Assembly: GCA_907163375.1 (NCBI GenBank) | Contig: CAJQUW010003176.1 | Location: 186,001 to 250,000 of the forward strand | From: Prostheceraeus crozeri | Taxonomy: Eukaryota; Platyhelminthes; Polycladida; Euryleptidae | Reading direction: 5' to 3' | DNA: 64,000 nt | In this document: piece by piece, positions 10,037-18,044 of the stretch | How the letters are laid out: each line of letters starts with the position of its first letter | How positions within the stretch are numbered: the first letter of the stretch is position 1 | The notes under the pieces: generated by a model | What the model saw: the letters and a program-made list of their open reading frames with translations, nothing else | Databases searched by the model: none | Told to the model about the DNA's origin: nothing | Position numbers and translations under genes: made by a program

Positions 10037-10642
10037 CTATATAAGTATATCATCATATCTTTGCGGCATTTCTAATGTTTCTTGTTTATAAATTGTATCT
10101 CTATAATATACTTGACATAATAATTCTTCGTTATGTTTTTTACTCTCTCTATGAATATTATATTGGTTTTGTTCATCAACAAATAATCTAATTTTTTCCT
10201 TTGAGAAAGATTTTAATTTTTTAACTAATTCTCTAATATTGATATAATTAATAATTTTAGTTTCTATCCAATCAGTATTACTAATCAGCAAAACTGCTCT
10301 AATAAATCCGTAAACATTATTATGTCCTATTATAACCATATTTTCTTTCTTTAATTCTACATATGCAACATCATTATATTTACTTACAATCTCCATAAAT
10401 TTAATAAATGGATCACCTGAAAATATACAATAATTAGTTTCTATAGAAGTTAACCCTTTAGTCTGTTCTCTAAATATTTCTGCTTGTAATTCGAATAAAA
10501 TATTTACATCTATACATGGATTATTATTATTATTATTATTATTATTATCAAAACATTTATTTTCAAATCCCGTTGATCTCGTCGAATAAGAAGAACAGGA
10601 TGATGCGGACGAATATAATTTTTTTAAATTTGCTTTATCCAT
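10037..10642 (-). CDS. Polinton protein of unknown function (Asn-tract)
   Basis: This 201-residue open frame starts at an ATG preceded by AATAAAAATAAAAA. The N-terminus is Ser-rich (SSASSCSSYSTRSTG), followed by an Asn tract encoded by a trinucleotide repeat. A globular part follows with YVELKKENMVIIGHNNVYGF and a basic helix (LVKKLKSFSKEKIRLF). No family recognised. It is divergently arranged with the fiber-like gene, and the two share the AT-rich repeat region 10643-10748. Confidence 0.65.
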   Translation of the reverse strand: MDKANLKKLYSSASSCSSYSTRSTGFENKCFDNNNNNNNNNPCIDVNILFELQAEIFREQTKGLTSIETNYCIFSGDPFIKFMEIVSKYNDVAYVELKKENMVIIGHNNVYGFIRAVLLISNTDWIETKIINYINIRELVKKLKSFSKEKIRLFVDEQNQYNIHRESKKHNEELLCQVYYRDTIYKQETLEMPQRYDDILI

Positions 10643-10748
10643 TTTTTATTTTTATTAGAAAAAATTTTATTTTTTTTAATTTTTATTAGAAAAAATTTTA
10701 TTTCTTTTATTTTTATTAGACGAAATTTTATTTTTTTATTGTTAAAAA
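10643..10748. promoter_or_regulatory. AT-rich divergent intergenic region with three ~30-bp repeats
   Basis: The block ATTAGAAAAAATTTTAT occurs at 10654, 10685 and 10715 (the third with CG in place of AA), so with a 30-31 bp period. It lies between the start of a minus-strand gene and the plus-strand gene block. A divergent promoter is the obvious reading, but no experiment-like signal beyond position and periodicity is visible. Confidence 0.5.
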
Positions 10749-10826
10749 ATGATGTAACCAAATGTTGGTGGAGGTGCATATATCCCGAATAATCGTGAAT
10801 CAGAAATAGAAATAGAAAATTATATC

Positions 10827-11636
10827 ATGAAAACTGGAGACGTTTTATCTGGTCCATTGCATCTTTCTATTCTTCCGCAACAAAATACAGAGTTGACAAA
10901 TAAACAATATGTTGATACACAAATCAATGACTTAAAAGAAAAATATATCAACGATGTTTTGGTTCCACTGATGAATGAATTAAACTTGCTAAAACTTAAT
11001 GACAAATCATTAAACGAAAAATTATTAAAACGTGATAAAAAGGATAGAGAGCTAGAAGCAGATATAGCAAAACTTTTTAAAAAGATTTCTGAACAATCAA
11101 AAATTTTAATATTACTTTCCATAAATTTAAAATCTGCAGTCATTAAAAATAAACATCAGATAAAAATGTTAAAAGAACAATTAGAAGATGAAATAGAAAA
11201 ACTACCTGAAAGAATTAAAAAAAATTCAAAGCAGTTACAAACTACATCCCAAAAAAGTGTTGATGAAATAAGTTCCAAAATTACTCAACAAATGAAAAAG
11301 ATGAATAGAATAATAAATGAAGTAAACTCACTTGATGAAAAAGTTGATAAAATGAAAAATCTTAAAATCAATTTAGAAAATGAATTAAAGAAAAATTTAC
11401 AAGAAATCTCTAAAGAAAATAAAGAACTGTTAGATTCTGTTAAAAGACAATTAGATCTTCTTAAAATTAAGTTAAATGCTCTTAAAACGGCATTGAAGAT
11501 TAATCAGCAGAAAATGCAAGTTAATAGAAAAGAAATTGAAGTACATCACACGCTGCTTGACGCAATAGATAAAGTGCAACAGACAATTAATAAAGTTATC
11601 TCGAAGTTGTTGTCCATTCACAAACGTAAATCTTGA
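10827..11636 (+). CDS. Polinton fiber-like coiled-coil protein
   Basis: This 269-residue open frame begins MKTGDVLSGPLHLSILPQ ... TNKQYVDTQI. That matches the N-terminal 'GPL.LP ... KQYVD' module common in phage tail fibers and in receptor-binding proteins of related viruses. The rest is almost unbroken heptad-type coiled coil (IKMLKEQLEDEIEKLPERI, LKKNLQEISKENKELLDSV). A trimeric or rod-like attachment protein is the likely role, inferred from the module and the coil. A hairpin cluster follows the stop (11653-11707). A distal receptor-binding knob is not visible; the coil runs almost to the C-terminus. Confidence 0.6.
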   Translation: MKTGDVLSGPLHLSILPQQNTELTNKQYVDTQINDLKEKYINDVLVPLMNELNLLKLNDKSLNEKLLKRDKKDRELEADIAKLFKKISEQSKILILLSINLKSAVIKNKHQIKMLKEQLEDEIEKLPERIKKNSKQLQTTSQKSVDEISSKITQQMKKMNRIINEVNSLDEKVDKMKNLKINLENELKKNLQEISKENKELLDSVKRQLDLLKIKLNALKTALKINQQKMQVNRKEIEVHHTLLDAIDKVQQTINKVISKLLSIHKRKS

Positions 11637-11652
11637 TAGAACCTTGTCCAGA

Positions 11653-11707
11653 GGCTTTAGCCTATCCGACCTTGTTCAGAGGCTTTAGCCGATCGGACCA
11701 AAGGTCC
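11653..11707. repeat. Hairpin cluster after the fiber-like gene
   Basis: Two copies of GGCTTTAGCC (11653-11662 and 11681-11690), each preceded by CCTTGT(C/T)CAGA, are followed by GGACC-AAA-GGTCC (11695-11707). The last hairpin with its flanks (TCAGGTTA) recurs in inverted orientation at 14455-14467. Confidence 0.8.
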
Positions 11708-11765
11708 TCAGGTTACTAACCAATCGTAAATATTTTTTCCCAAAAGTCAAATTTAATCCTAAAAA

Positions 11766-12305
11766 ATGCCTATAATTTATAAACACAATCTTAAACATTT
11801 TGCTTCAAATCAAAAAATTGCTCATGAACCATCTATGAAATCTGTTTACCATTATGACAGTGTAGAAACAGTCGGAACACAAAACTTCCTAGGCACCGCA
11901 GGTGCCGTTCAAAAAGAAGGGGCTGGCATCTTTTCTGGTATTGGAAGTATCGTTAACTTAATTAAAAATAATAAAGATTTGATTACATCCTTTGCCAAAG
12001 GAGGAGCTGCTATAGGTAGTACAGCTAGTGCAATATCAAATGCTGTTAAGTCTCAAAACGAATTAAAACAACTAGAAGCTATTCGTAAATTTAGGAATGA
12101 TTCTGAAGAGCTAAAAAAATTAAAAAAACTTTCAGAGGAAACAAAAAACAAAATTGCTAACATTGCTGTAGGAGGTGAAACCTTGAGGAGCGGAGCTCCG
12201 TCTGATAGTAAACATAAGAAGAAATCAGGCGTAGCCATAAAACGTTCAATTGAAGAAATAAGAGGTAATGGCGTGAGCAGCGGAGCTGGTCTAGCAAAAT
12301 TCTAA
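11766..12305 (+). CDS. Polinton small virion-type protein with hydrophobic segment
   Basis: This 179-residue open frame starts at an ATG in CCTAAAAAATG. The N-terminus is polar. A Gly/Ala-rich hydrophobic stretch follows (GAGIFSGIGSIVNLI and FAKGGAAIGSTASAIS), then a Lys/Glu helix and a basic tail (KHKKKSGVAIKRS). The layout recalls minor virion or membrane-active proteins encoded next to the capsid gene in Polintons and adenovirus relatives, but homology cannot be shown by eye. Three hairpins lie in frame: GGCACC-GCA-GGTGCC (11892-11906), CGGAGCTCCG (12191-12200) and CAGC-GGA-GCTG (12278-12288). Confidence 0.6.
   Translation: MPIIYKHNLKHFASNQKIAHEPSMKSVYHYDSVETVGTQNFLGTAGAVQKEGAGIFSGIGSIVNLIKNNKDLITSFAKGGAAIGSTASAISNAVKSQNELKQLEAIRKFRNDSEELKKLKKLSEETKNKIANIAVGGETLRSGAPSDSKHKKKSGVAIKRSIEEIRGNGVSSGAGLAKF
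11892..11906. repeat. Micro-hairpin 8 (inside the 11766-12305 gene)
   Basis: GGCACC-GCA-GGTGCC, a perfect 6-bp stem with a 3-nt loop, encoding GTAGA in frame. Confidence 0.75.
12187..12288. repeat. Micro-hairpins 9 and 10 (C-terminal part of the 11766-12305 gene)
   Basis: GGAG-CGGAG-CTCC (12187-12199) and CAGC-GGA-GCTG (12278-12288) share the core AGCGGAGCT and encode similar peptides (LRSGAPS and SSGAGL), about 90 bp apart. Confidence 0.65.
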
Positions 12306-12438
12306 AATTATATTTTAGTAAAATTTTTTTAGTAAAATTGTTTAGTAAAATTTTTTTGGTAAAATTCTAAAACTATATTTTAGTAAAAATTTTTTCTGTC
12401 TGTGAGAAAAGCAAAAAGTCAAATTATTTTTTATAAAA
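12306..12438. promoter_or_regulatory. AT-rich spacer with repeated TTTAGTAAAATTTTTT
   Basis: Short repeats of TTTAGTAAAATTTTTT fill the gap before the major capsid gene. No other signal is seen. Confidence 0.4.
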
Positions 12439-13773
12439 ATGTCTTCGCTTATCGAAAATAAATTTGAATTAGATTAACCACCAGGTGTTAGTTATAATCA
12501 AAAAAAAGAATGACTATATAAGAATTGCTATGAATCCCGGTTCTTCCAGTAGAGTGAATACTGGAGGTGATTTAATTTTTGAAGTTGATAATCAGCAGAG
12601 TTATTTATATTTACCTGATTCATTTTTACACTGTGAATATTCTTTATATAGTGATGCTAATTTTACAACACCATTACCAGATACCGATAATATTGCATTA
12701 GAGAATAATTTTTTTCCAAAATTATTTACACAAATGCGTTTAGATGTTGCAACTCAAAATATAGAAACAATAAGTGATTCTCCAGGTGTAATTGATACAA
12801 TGCTTAGATTTGTAACAATTGGTGAAAATAATAAAAAGTATGAAATCGAAGGTTGGTTTCCTGATACTAATGATGGTATAATTATAGATGATTTAACTTA
12901 CGCTGGAACAGACGCCGCAGGAATTGCGAAAGATGTAGAAAATATTGCAAATCATTTAAATAAAACAAACAATACTGCATATAAAGAAAGACGTGAATTT
13001 AACAAGAAAAGTAAACAGACAGTAAATTGGTCATTGTCTCCATTATTCGGATATTTAGATTATGATAAAATATCACATCAATTAAAATTTAAATTAATAA
13101 TTCATCGTACAGCAAATAATGAATTAGTCTTTTTTGGCAAGACTGGAAAAAGGCATATTTAAAAATTGATAGACTTGAATGGTGGATTAAGCATATTACT
13201 CCTAGTTTAGAGATTGAAACAGCTATTGCAAGAAGATTAAATACTAACAAACCAATTCCAGTAAATTTTCTAAAGCGTACTGCTAGTTCAGTAACTTTTT
13301 CACAGCAAAGATTTAACTGGCATTTTACTAGAACTGCGAATACTCCAAGATATTTATTACTAACTTTTCAAAGAAATAATTCTCCAAGTTTTGATAAGAA
13401 CAATAATCTCTTCCATATTAATACAATTCGAAGTTTACAAGTTTCATTAAATCGAACCCGATATCCAATTGATCCATTAAGATTCGATGATACCAATAAT
13501 CAATTTATGGAAGGATATGATTCTTATCGAAATCTTTGTATAGAATTTGGAGTTGAACCACAATTAACTCCTGGAGTTTGGAGACATTTATATCCTGTTT
13601 TCTGTTTCGATTTAAGTGCACAATCTGAAGATATTATCAAGACTGGTTGCGATGTAACAATTAATATTGAAAAGAAAGATTCGACAACTTCATTGATGGC
13701 TTATGGTTTATTGCTAGAAGATGTAAAATATTCTATTGAAATTCTTAATGGAAAGATGGCAAGGATAAGTTAA
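12439..13773 (+). pseudogene. Polinton major capsid protein (double jelly roll, broken)
   Basis: The region starts at an ATG in TTTTATAAAAATG. Its conceptual segments carry the Polinton major-capsid signature: IAMNPGSSSRVNTGGDL near the N-terminus, SYLYLPDSFLHCEY, FFPKLFTQMRLDVA, later a WW-containing strand and a conserved end with YDSYRNLCIEFG and GVWRHLYPVFCFDLS. The family forms the trimeric hexon-like capsomers. It sits between two small virion-type genes. The gene is broken (about two or three breaks). Confidence 0.85.
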
Positions 13774-13963
13774 TTAAAATTTTTGATAACTTAAAATTTT
13801 TTTAGTAATTATTAATAAAATTTTTTCATAACTAGAATAGATTAAAAATTCTTAACTTAAAATTTTTCAGAACTAGAATAGATTAAAACAATTCTTAGAT
13901 TAAAATTTATTCATAACTAGAATAGATCAAAATTTTTGATAACTTAAAATTTTTTTATTAAAA
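13774..13963. promoter_or_regulatory. AT-rich spacer with three phased AACTAGAATAGAT motifs
   Basis: AACTAGAATAGAT occurs at 13830, 13871 and 13915 (41-44 bp period), interspersed with TTAAAATTTTT blocks. It lies between the capsid gene and the next gene's TTTATTAAAAATG start. A promoter or binding-site array is possible. Confidence 0.45.
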
Positions 13964-14446
13964 ATGTCGCAAGCGAAAAGTAATAATAATAAAACTGTTG
14001 AATTAAAATTACGTAATATTATTGACAAAAATACCCCCAAAACTATTACTATTAATAAAAAAAAGTATTACATAAGTAAACCAATGATAGAGAATATTCA
14101 ATTACAAGAAGAAAAGAATGGCGGGATTCTCTCATTCATTCCTCTAATAATAGGTGGCATAGCAGCAGCAGGAAGTGTTGCAGGTGGGACAGCTGGTATT
14201 GTCCAAGCAGTAAATAAAAATAAATCAGAGAAGGCAGCATTAGAAGAACAAAAACGTCATAATAGAGAGTTAGAGAAAGTTGCCAGGGGTGACGGAATAG
14301 TAGATAATTTCATTAGTAAACTAAAATTAGTTGATGAAGGAAAACGAGTTCTTAAAAATATTCTCCACAATGTTGATGATTTAATTGAAATTAAGGAAAT
14401 TAAAGATGGTTCTGGAATATATCTAAGTCCTACTATGATTCGGTAA
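13964..14446 (+). CDS. Polinton small membrane-active protein candidate
   Basis: This 160-residue open frame starts at an ATG in TTTATTAAAAATG. A polar basic N-terminus is followed by a strongly hydrophobic Gly/Ala segment (ILSFIPLIIGGIAAAGSVAG, about residues 63-82) and a charged helix (NKNKSEKAALEEQKRHNREL). The arrangement recalls the small hydrophobic core or lytic proteins encoded near capsid genes of adenovirus-like elements. The function is inferred from shape and position only. A GGACC-TTT-GGTCC hairpin follows the stop. Confidence 0.55.
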   Translation: MSQAKSNNNKTVELKLRNIIDKNTPKTITINKKKYYISKPMIENIQLQEEKNGGILSFIPLIIGGIAAAGSVAGGTAGIVQAVNKNKSEKAALEEQKRHNRELEKVARGDGIVDNFISKLKLVDEGKRVLKNILHNVDDLIEIKEIKDGSGIYLSPTMIR

Positions 14447-14454
14447 TAACCTCA

Positions 14455-14467
14455 GGACCTTTGGTCC
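14455..14467. repeat. GGACC hairpin, inverted partner of 11695-11707
   Basis: GGACC-TTT-GGTCC with flanks ACCTCA and GATTCGG, the reverse complement of the unit at about 11690-11713. The two face each other across the capsid gene block. Confidence 0.75.
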
Positions 14468-14517
14468 GATTCGGTAAAACTTTTATTTTATCTTTTAAAA
14501 GTTTTTTATCATTAAAA

Positions 14518-15818
14518 ATGGATTCCGCAAATTCCACAAATTCTGAAAATTTAATTAAATTAAAAATTGCTAATTTAGATTTATTAAATTATCTATTAAA
14601 CAAAAATAAAAACTCAAATTGTAAAATTTATGAAGGTAACGACATACAAAAAACATTAGAAAACTTTCCTGGATTTATTTGGAGTAAATATTCGAAGGAA
14701 AAACATCTTCCTGGTCATTCATATACCGGTCCAGGAACTCGATTAGATATAAGACTAGATGAGAATAATAATCCGAAACCAGGTGAAGAACCAATAAATA
14801 GAGTAGATGCCGCAGCGTACAGGCATGATTTAGCTTATCGAAATCATGACCTAAGCTCTCGGCATGCAGCTGATAAGAAGATAATACAAGAATTAGATAG
14901 TATTCAGAATCCTTCCTTTAGAGAAAAAATTGAAAGAATGTTTGTTAAGAAAGCTTTACAAGCTAAAATATTATTCGGTCAGGGTTTAAATGAAACGACA
15001 GCAAAGCTGTCTGAGAGCAACGCTCGAACCTACGCCTCCGAAATTCATAAAGAATACAGAAGGCCTAAATATTTATTGAAAGTAAAAGTATTTAATAAAG
15101 ATGATATTTGTAGTGCTGATCTTATTCATATGCCGAATAAAAGGGACTACAAATACGCATTGACCGTTATAGATTTATATACACGATACGCTTGGGTAAA
15201 ACCTTTAAAAAATAAAAGTGGTCTATCAGTTAAATATGCGTTTGAAGAAATCTTTAAAGAAAGTAATAGAAAGCCAAGGAAATTGTTTGTTGATTAAGGG
15301 ACCGAGTTTTACAATAGAAACGTAAAGCCACTATTTGAAACTGTTTATTCCACAAAAAATGCAGGAAAAGCTGTAGTAATAGAAACATTCAATCGGACGT
15401 TAAAAAATAAATTATTCAAGAAATTTACTGAGCAAAGAAATCAGAAATGGTTGAAGATATTACCAGGAGTTGTAGAAGAGTACAATAATAAAGTTCATTC
15501 TGGTATTGAAGAATCCCCGAAGAATGCTTCTGACGACCCTGATTTGATAAAAAAAAGATATTTGAGAATAATTATTCGAATGAGAGTAATCCGAATTTGC
15601 AGAAACTTAAGCCGAAATTTAAAATTGGAGATAGAGTTAGAATATTTAAATATAAAAATAAATTTGAAAAAGGCTTCGTCGGATACTGGACGAAAGAGAT
15701 ATTTGAAGTTTGTAAAATAAACCAAACTTATCCGATTACTTACGAAATCAAAGATTTAGATGATGAAAATATCAGAGGCCGATTTTATCAAAATGAATTA
15801 CAACGAACTGATTTTTAA
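14518..15818 (+). pseudogene. Polinton phospholipase A2 domain joined to retrovirus-type integrase (broken)
   Basis: The start is the ATG at 14518 (TCATTAAAAATG). About residues 55-105 form a parvovirus VP1-type PLA2 domain: LPGHSYTGPGTRLD (Ca2+ loop) and VDAAAYRHDLAYRNHD (catalytic His-Asp). The same open frame then runs into an rve integrase core (ICSADLIHMPNKRDYKYA, LTVIDLYTRYAWVKPL), with further integrase segments (YNNKVHSGIEESP, and the C-terminal KFKIGDRVRIFKYKNKF fold) downstream. PLA2 would breach endosomal membrane and integrase inserts the element. The integrase part is broken (about two breaks). A double hairpin (14997-15025) lies at the domain junction. Confidence 0.8.
14997..15025. 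repeat. Double micro-hairpin 11 at the PLA2/integrase junction
   Basis: GACAGC-AAA-GCTGTC followed after three bases by GAGC-AAC-GCTC. It encodes TAKLSESNAR between the PLA2 and integrase domains. Confidence 0.8.
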
Positions 15819-16314
15819 TTATCATTATTATCATTCAATTCTAACATAATATCTAGAAATGGTACTCCTTCCTGTAATTTCAATAAAACATAAAGGCGTA
15901 ATCGACCACAATAAGTAGTTCCCGGTTTTTGAATTTGAAATGTATTATAAAATCCATTGCCAAGTAATTTTTTGACTTCGTTTGTTGGAGGCAATCCATA
16001 AGAGTCGAACCAATAGTTCTCAGCCTCTGGGCGGTCGAAATAGTCATTATCTCGATTTTTATTATAGATACCTGCAGACCAATGTATTCCTTTTTGGTGT
16101 GACGTATGAAGATTTGTTATGAAATTTGTAGTTATTGATGGAACTTTGTTCCGGGAACTGAAGGTTCCTGCTGGCTTATTTTTAGGAATTGTAACTCGTC
16201 TCTCATTAGAACATGAAAATTCTTTATTCTTAATTGATTTGCGATTTTCTTTTAATCGAAATTCGTTGTTGTTTGTGTTCCATATAATTTCAAAAACTCA
16301 TTTATGTTGCTCAT
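15815..16314 (-). pseudogene. Polinton adenovirus-type cysteine protease (broken)
   Basis: The minus-strand region starts at an ATG at 16314 (MSNINEF) and ends overlapping the end of the integrase region. Recognisable blocks are HWSAGIYN (catalytic His), YWFDSYGLPPTNEV (the acidic residue and the conserved DS.G.PP turn) and FQIQKPGTTYCGRLRLYVL (catalytic Gln and Cys). These match the adenain-like proteases that mature Polinton capsids. Two hairpins lie inside: GGAAC-TTT-GTTCC (16140-16152) and GGAAC-TGAAG-GTTCC (16154-16168). The gene is broken, perhaps once or twice. Confidence 0.8.
16140..16168. repeat. Double micro-hairpin 12 (inside protease)
   Basis: GGAAC-TTT-GTTCC followed by GGAAC-TGAAG-GTTCC. 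Two neighbouring stems with nearly the same arms. Confidence 0.75.
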
Positions 16315-16350
16315 TTTATAATGAAAAAATTTCTTAAGGGACCCCTAGAA

Positions 16351-16523
16351 GTCAGAAGGGAGGGGTTATTGATTTAAAACTGTTCCACAATGATGACGTT
16401 CCTTACTACTTAGTCAGAAGGAGGTATTGATTTAAAACTGTTTCATAATGATGACTTTCCTTACTACTTGGGGGGGAGTATTGATTTAAAACTGTTCCAC
16501 AATGATGACTTTCCTTACTACTT
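16351..16523. repeat. Three tandem ~57-bp repeats
   Basis: The units at 16351-16411, 16413-16469 and 16470-16523 share GAGG(GG)TATTGATTTAAAAC and TGATGAC(G/T)TTCCTTACTACTT. They lie upstream of the protease start and before the partial second copy of the protease 5' end, so they may be protease regulatory DNA. Confidence 0.85.
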
Positions 16524-16599
16524 ATTCGATTTTGAAATGATTTAATTTAATCTAAATTAAAACGTTACATTTGTAAGGAATCAGTTGATTAGCGGAGTT

Positions 16600-16755
16600 A
16601 GTGTTTCGCACATCTTTTATCAGTAGTAATTCATCCCTCATCAATATGTGAAAATTCTTTATTCCCAATTGATTAGCAATCTCATTTAAATCGAAATTTG
16701 ACGTGGTTTGTTTGCCGTATATTTTTTAGGAAGTCTCAAATGTTACTCATTTTAA
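16600..16755 (-). pseudogene. Partial second copy of the protease N-terminal region
   Basis: Reverse-strand sequence resembles 16185-16320: both contain GTGAAAATTCTTTATTC or GAAAATTCTTTATTC, followed by AATTGATT(A/T)GC and the ATGAG(C/T)AACAT start region. Similarity is clear but diverged, and only the 5' end is present. It suggests local duplication of the protease head with the repeats between. Confidence 0.6.
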
Positions 16756-17312
16756 ATGAAATAAAATGTCTTGTTTAACAATGTTCCATTTTATTTTTAT
16801 GAACTCTCATTAAGAGGTTATTGTTTGTTTTATCTGTATTAAGACAATAGCAACATCTGTTACCACATTTCACAAACCGCATGATTGTTTTAGGGGATTA
16901 TACGGGTTGTGCATTCATAACATAGCGTTAATAGCATAAAAGCAATCTATTAATTCATTCTCTGCTTTGAGGGAATATTCTGTTCTTATAGCAAGCATTC
17001 AATACAATATCGCAGTATCGATAGTCGAGACCGACTGTCGAACCAAAACCGCAACTTTTCTGGTTTTGGTCGGTGAACTGGCTCGCGTTTTGGTCGATGA
17101 AATGATTTACAATGCGGTGCAATTTCCCCATTGTCATTCAAGTACATTTAATCATACGCGTCATGTCATACCCGTATGTTGTCAAGCAAACTTCATACAC
17201 CTACAATGCCGCTTTGCTTAGATCACCATTCATAATTTTCACTTGCTATTTAAACACGCACAATTCATAAAACGTGACACATTACAATCTTAGTTTAAAT
17301 CTTATCATCACA
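16756..17312. other. Polinton right non-coding segment of higher GC
   Basis: No recognised gene. Base composition is less AT-rich than the rest of the element. It contains near-repeats GGTTTTGGTCGGTGAA and CGTTTTGGTCGATGAA (about 17060-17100) and a TATA-like CTATTTAAAC at 17246-17255. Confidence 0.5.
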
Positions 17313-17483
17313 ATGGTTGGATCTACTGAAAGATCTGTTCGATTGGAGACAAAGCGGAGAAGAATTCAGAAGTTAACAAGGGAAATCATACATCTGCAAC
17401 CACAAAGTAAAATATTCTTACACTTGGATATGAGAAGAATTTTTGAATACATCGGAGACCCGCACATCAATTATAGGACATGA
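17313..17483 (+). CDS. Small basic protein ORF before the right TIR
   Basis: A 56-residue open frame starts at ATG 17313 (ATCACAATGG), about 60 bp after CTATTTAAAC. It begins MVGSTERSVRLETKRRRIQK and is Arg/Lys-rich with a C-terminal MRRIFEYIGDPHINYRT. No family recognised. It may be a small DNA-binding protein or a chance frame; the higher GC sets it apart from the other genes. Confidence 0.35.
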   Translation: MVGSTERSVRLETKRRRIQKLTREIIHLQPQSKIFLHLDMRRIFEYIGDPHINYRT

Positions 17484-17513
17484 TTTAAGAGAGAGAAAAA
17501 ATTGTAATTCTCA

Positions 17514-18044
17514 AATTTGAAATTCTCAACTTTTATGATTTTCGGTGTCCTGGAACGGTCATGATTTTAAGGGTGAAATGTCATAATCACAAATTTGAGT
17601 TTCTTAACTTTTATGATTTTCGGTGTCCGGGAACGGTCATGATTTTCAAGGTAAAAATTGTAATACTCAAATTTGAGATTTTGAAAAATTTGAAAATTGG
17701 GTATTTTTAAAAACGGTTTTTTCTTCATAACCTGAAAAATGACCAAAATTCATGAATTTAGACCACTTAAAAAGTACCATTTTTTGAAAAATCGGTATCT
17801 TTAAAAACGACTAAATTCATGAATTTAGGTCTTAAAAACCTGAAAAAGGGACAAAATTCATGAATTTATGTCGTTTTTAAAGATACTATTTTTTTGAATT
17901 TTATGGTGTCCTGGAACGGTCTAAATTCATGAATTTAGGTCTTAAAAACCTGAAAAATGACATAAATTGATAAATTTAGTCGTTTTTAAAGATACTATTT
18001 TTTTGAATTTTATGGTGTCCTGGAACGGTCTTTTGCCCATTACT
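17514..18044 (-). repeat. Polinton right terminal inverted repeat
   Basis: This is the inverted counterpart of 394-925. It shows the same iterated GGTGTCCTGGAACGGTC and AAATTCATGAATTT blocks and ends in CCCATTACT. Identity to the left arm is about 98% by eye. Confidence 0.92.

Larger units (their letters stand above)
394..18044. mobile_element. Polinton/Maverick element, full-length, broken
   Basis: The element is delimited by about 531-bp terminal inverted repeats that start AGTAATGGGC and end with its complement. It is flanked by perfect 6-bp duplications CCTGAT (388-393 and 18045-18050), the size known for Polintons. Gene order: plus-strand membrane protein, coiled-coil protein, minor capsid, ATPase; minus-strand PolB and two acidic or Asn-rich proteins; plus-strand fiber-like, small virion-type protein, major capsid, small membrane-active protein, PLA2-integrase; minus-strand protease. 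Base composition is far more AT-rich than the flanks. Structurally it looks whole, but several core genes are broken (about 6-10 breaks by eye). The few TIR differences (about 2%) suggest a fairly young insertion. Confidence 0.95.

Noticed and set aside
16351-16523. Regularly repeated units that might be a CRISPR array
   Set aside because: The repeats are directly adjacent tandem units without unique spacers, inside a eukaryotic mobile element.
394-18044. AT-rich gene-dense block as bacterial or organelle contamination
   Set aside because: TIRs, a 6-bp target duplication inside a PLE, and the Polinton gene set show an integrated eukaryotic element.
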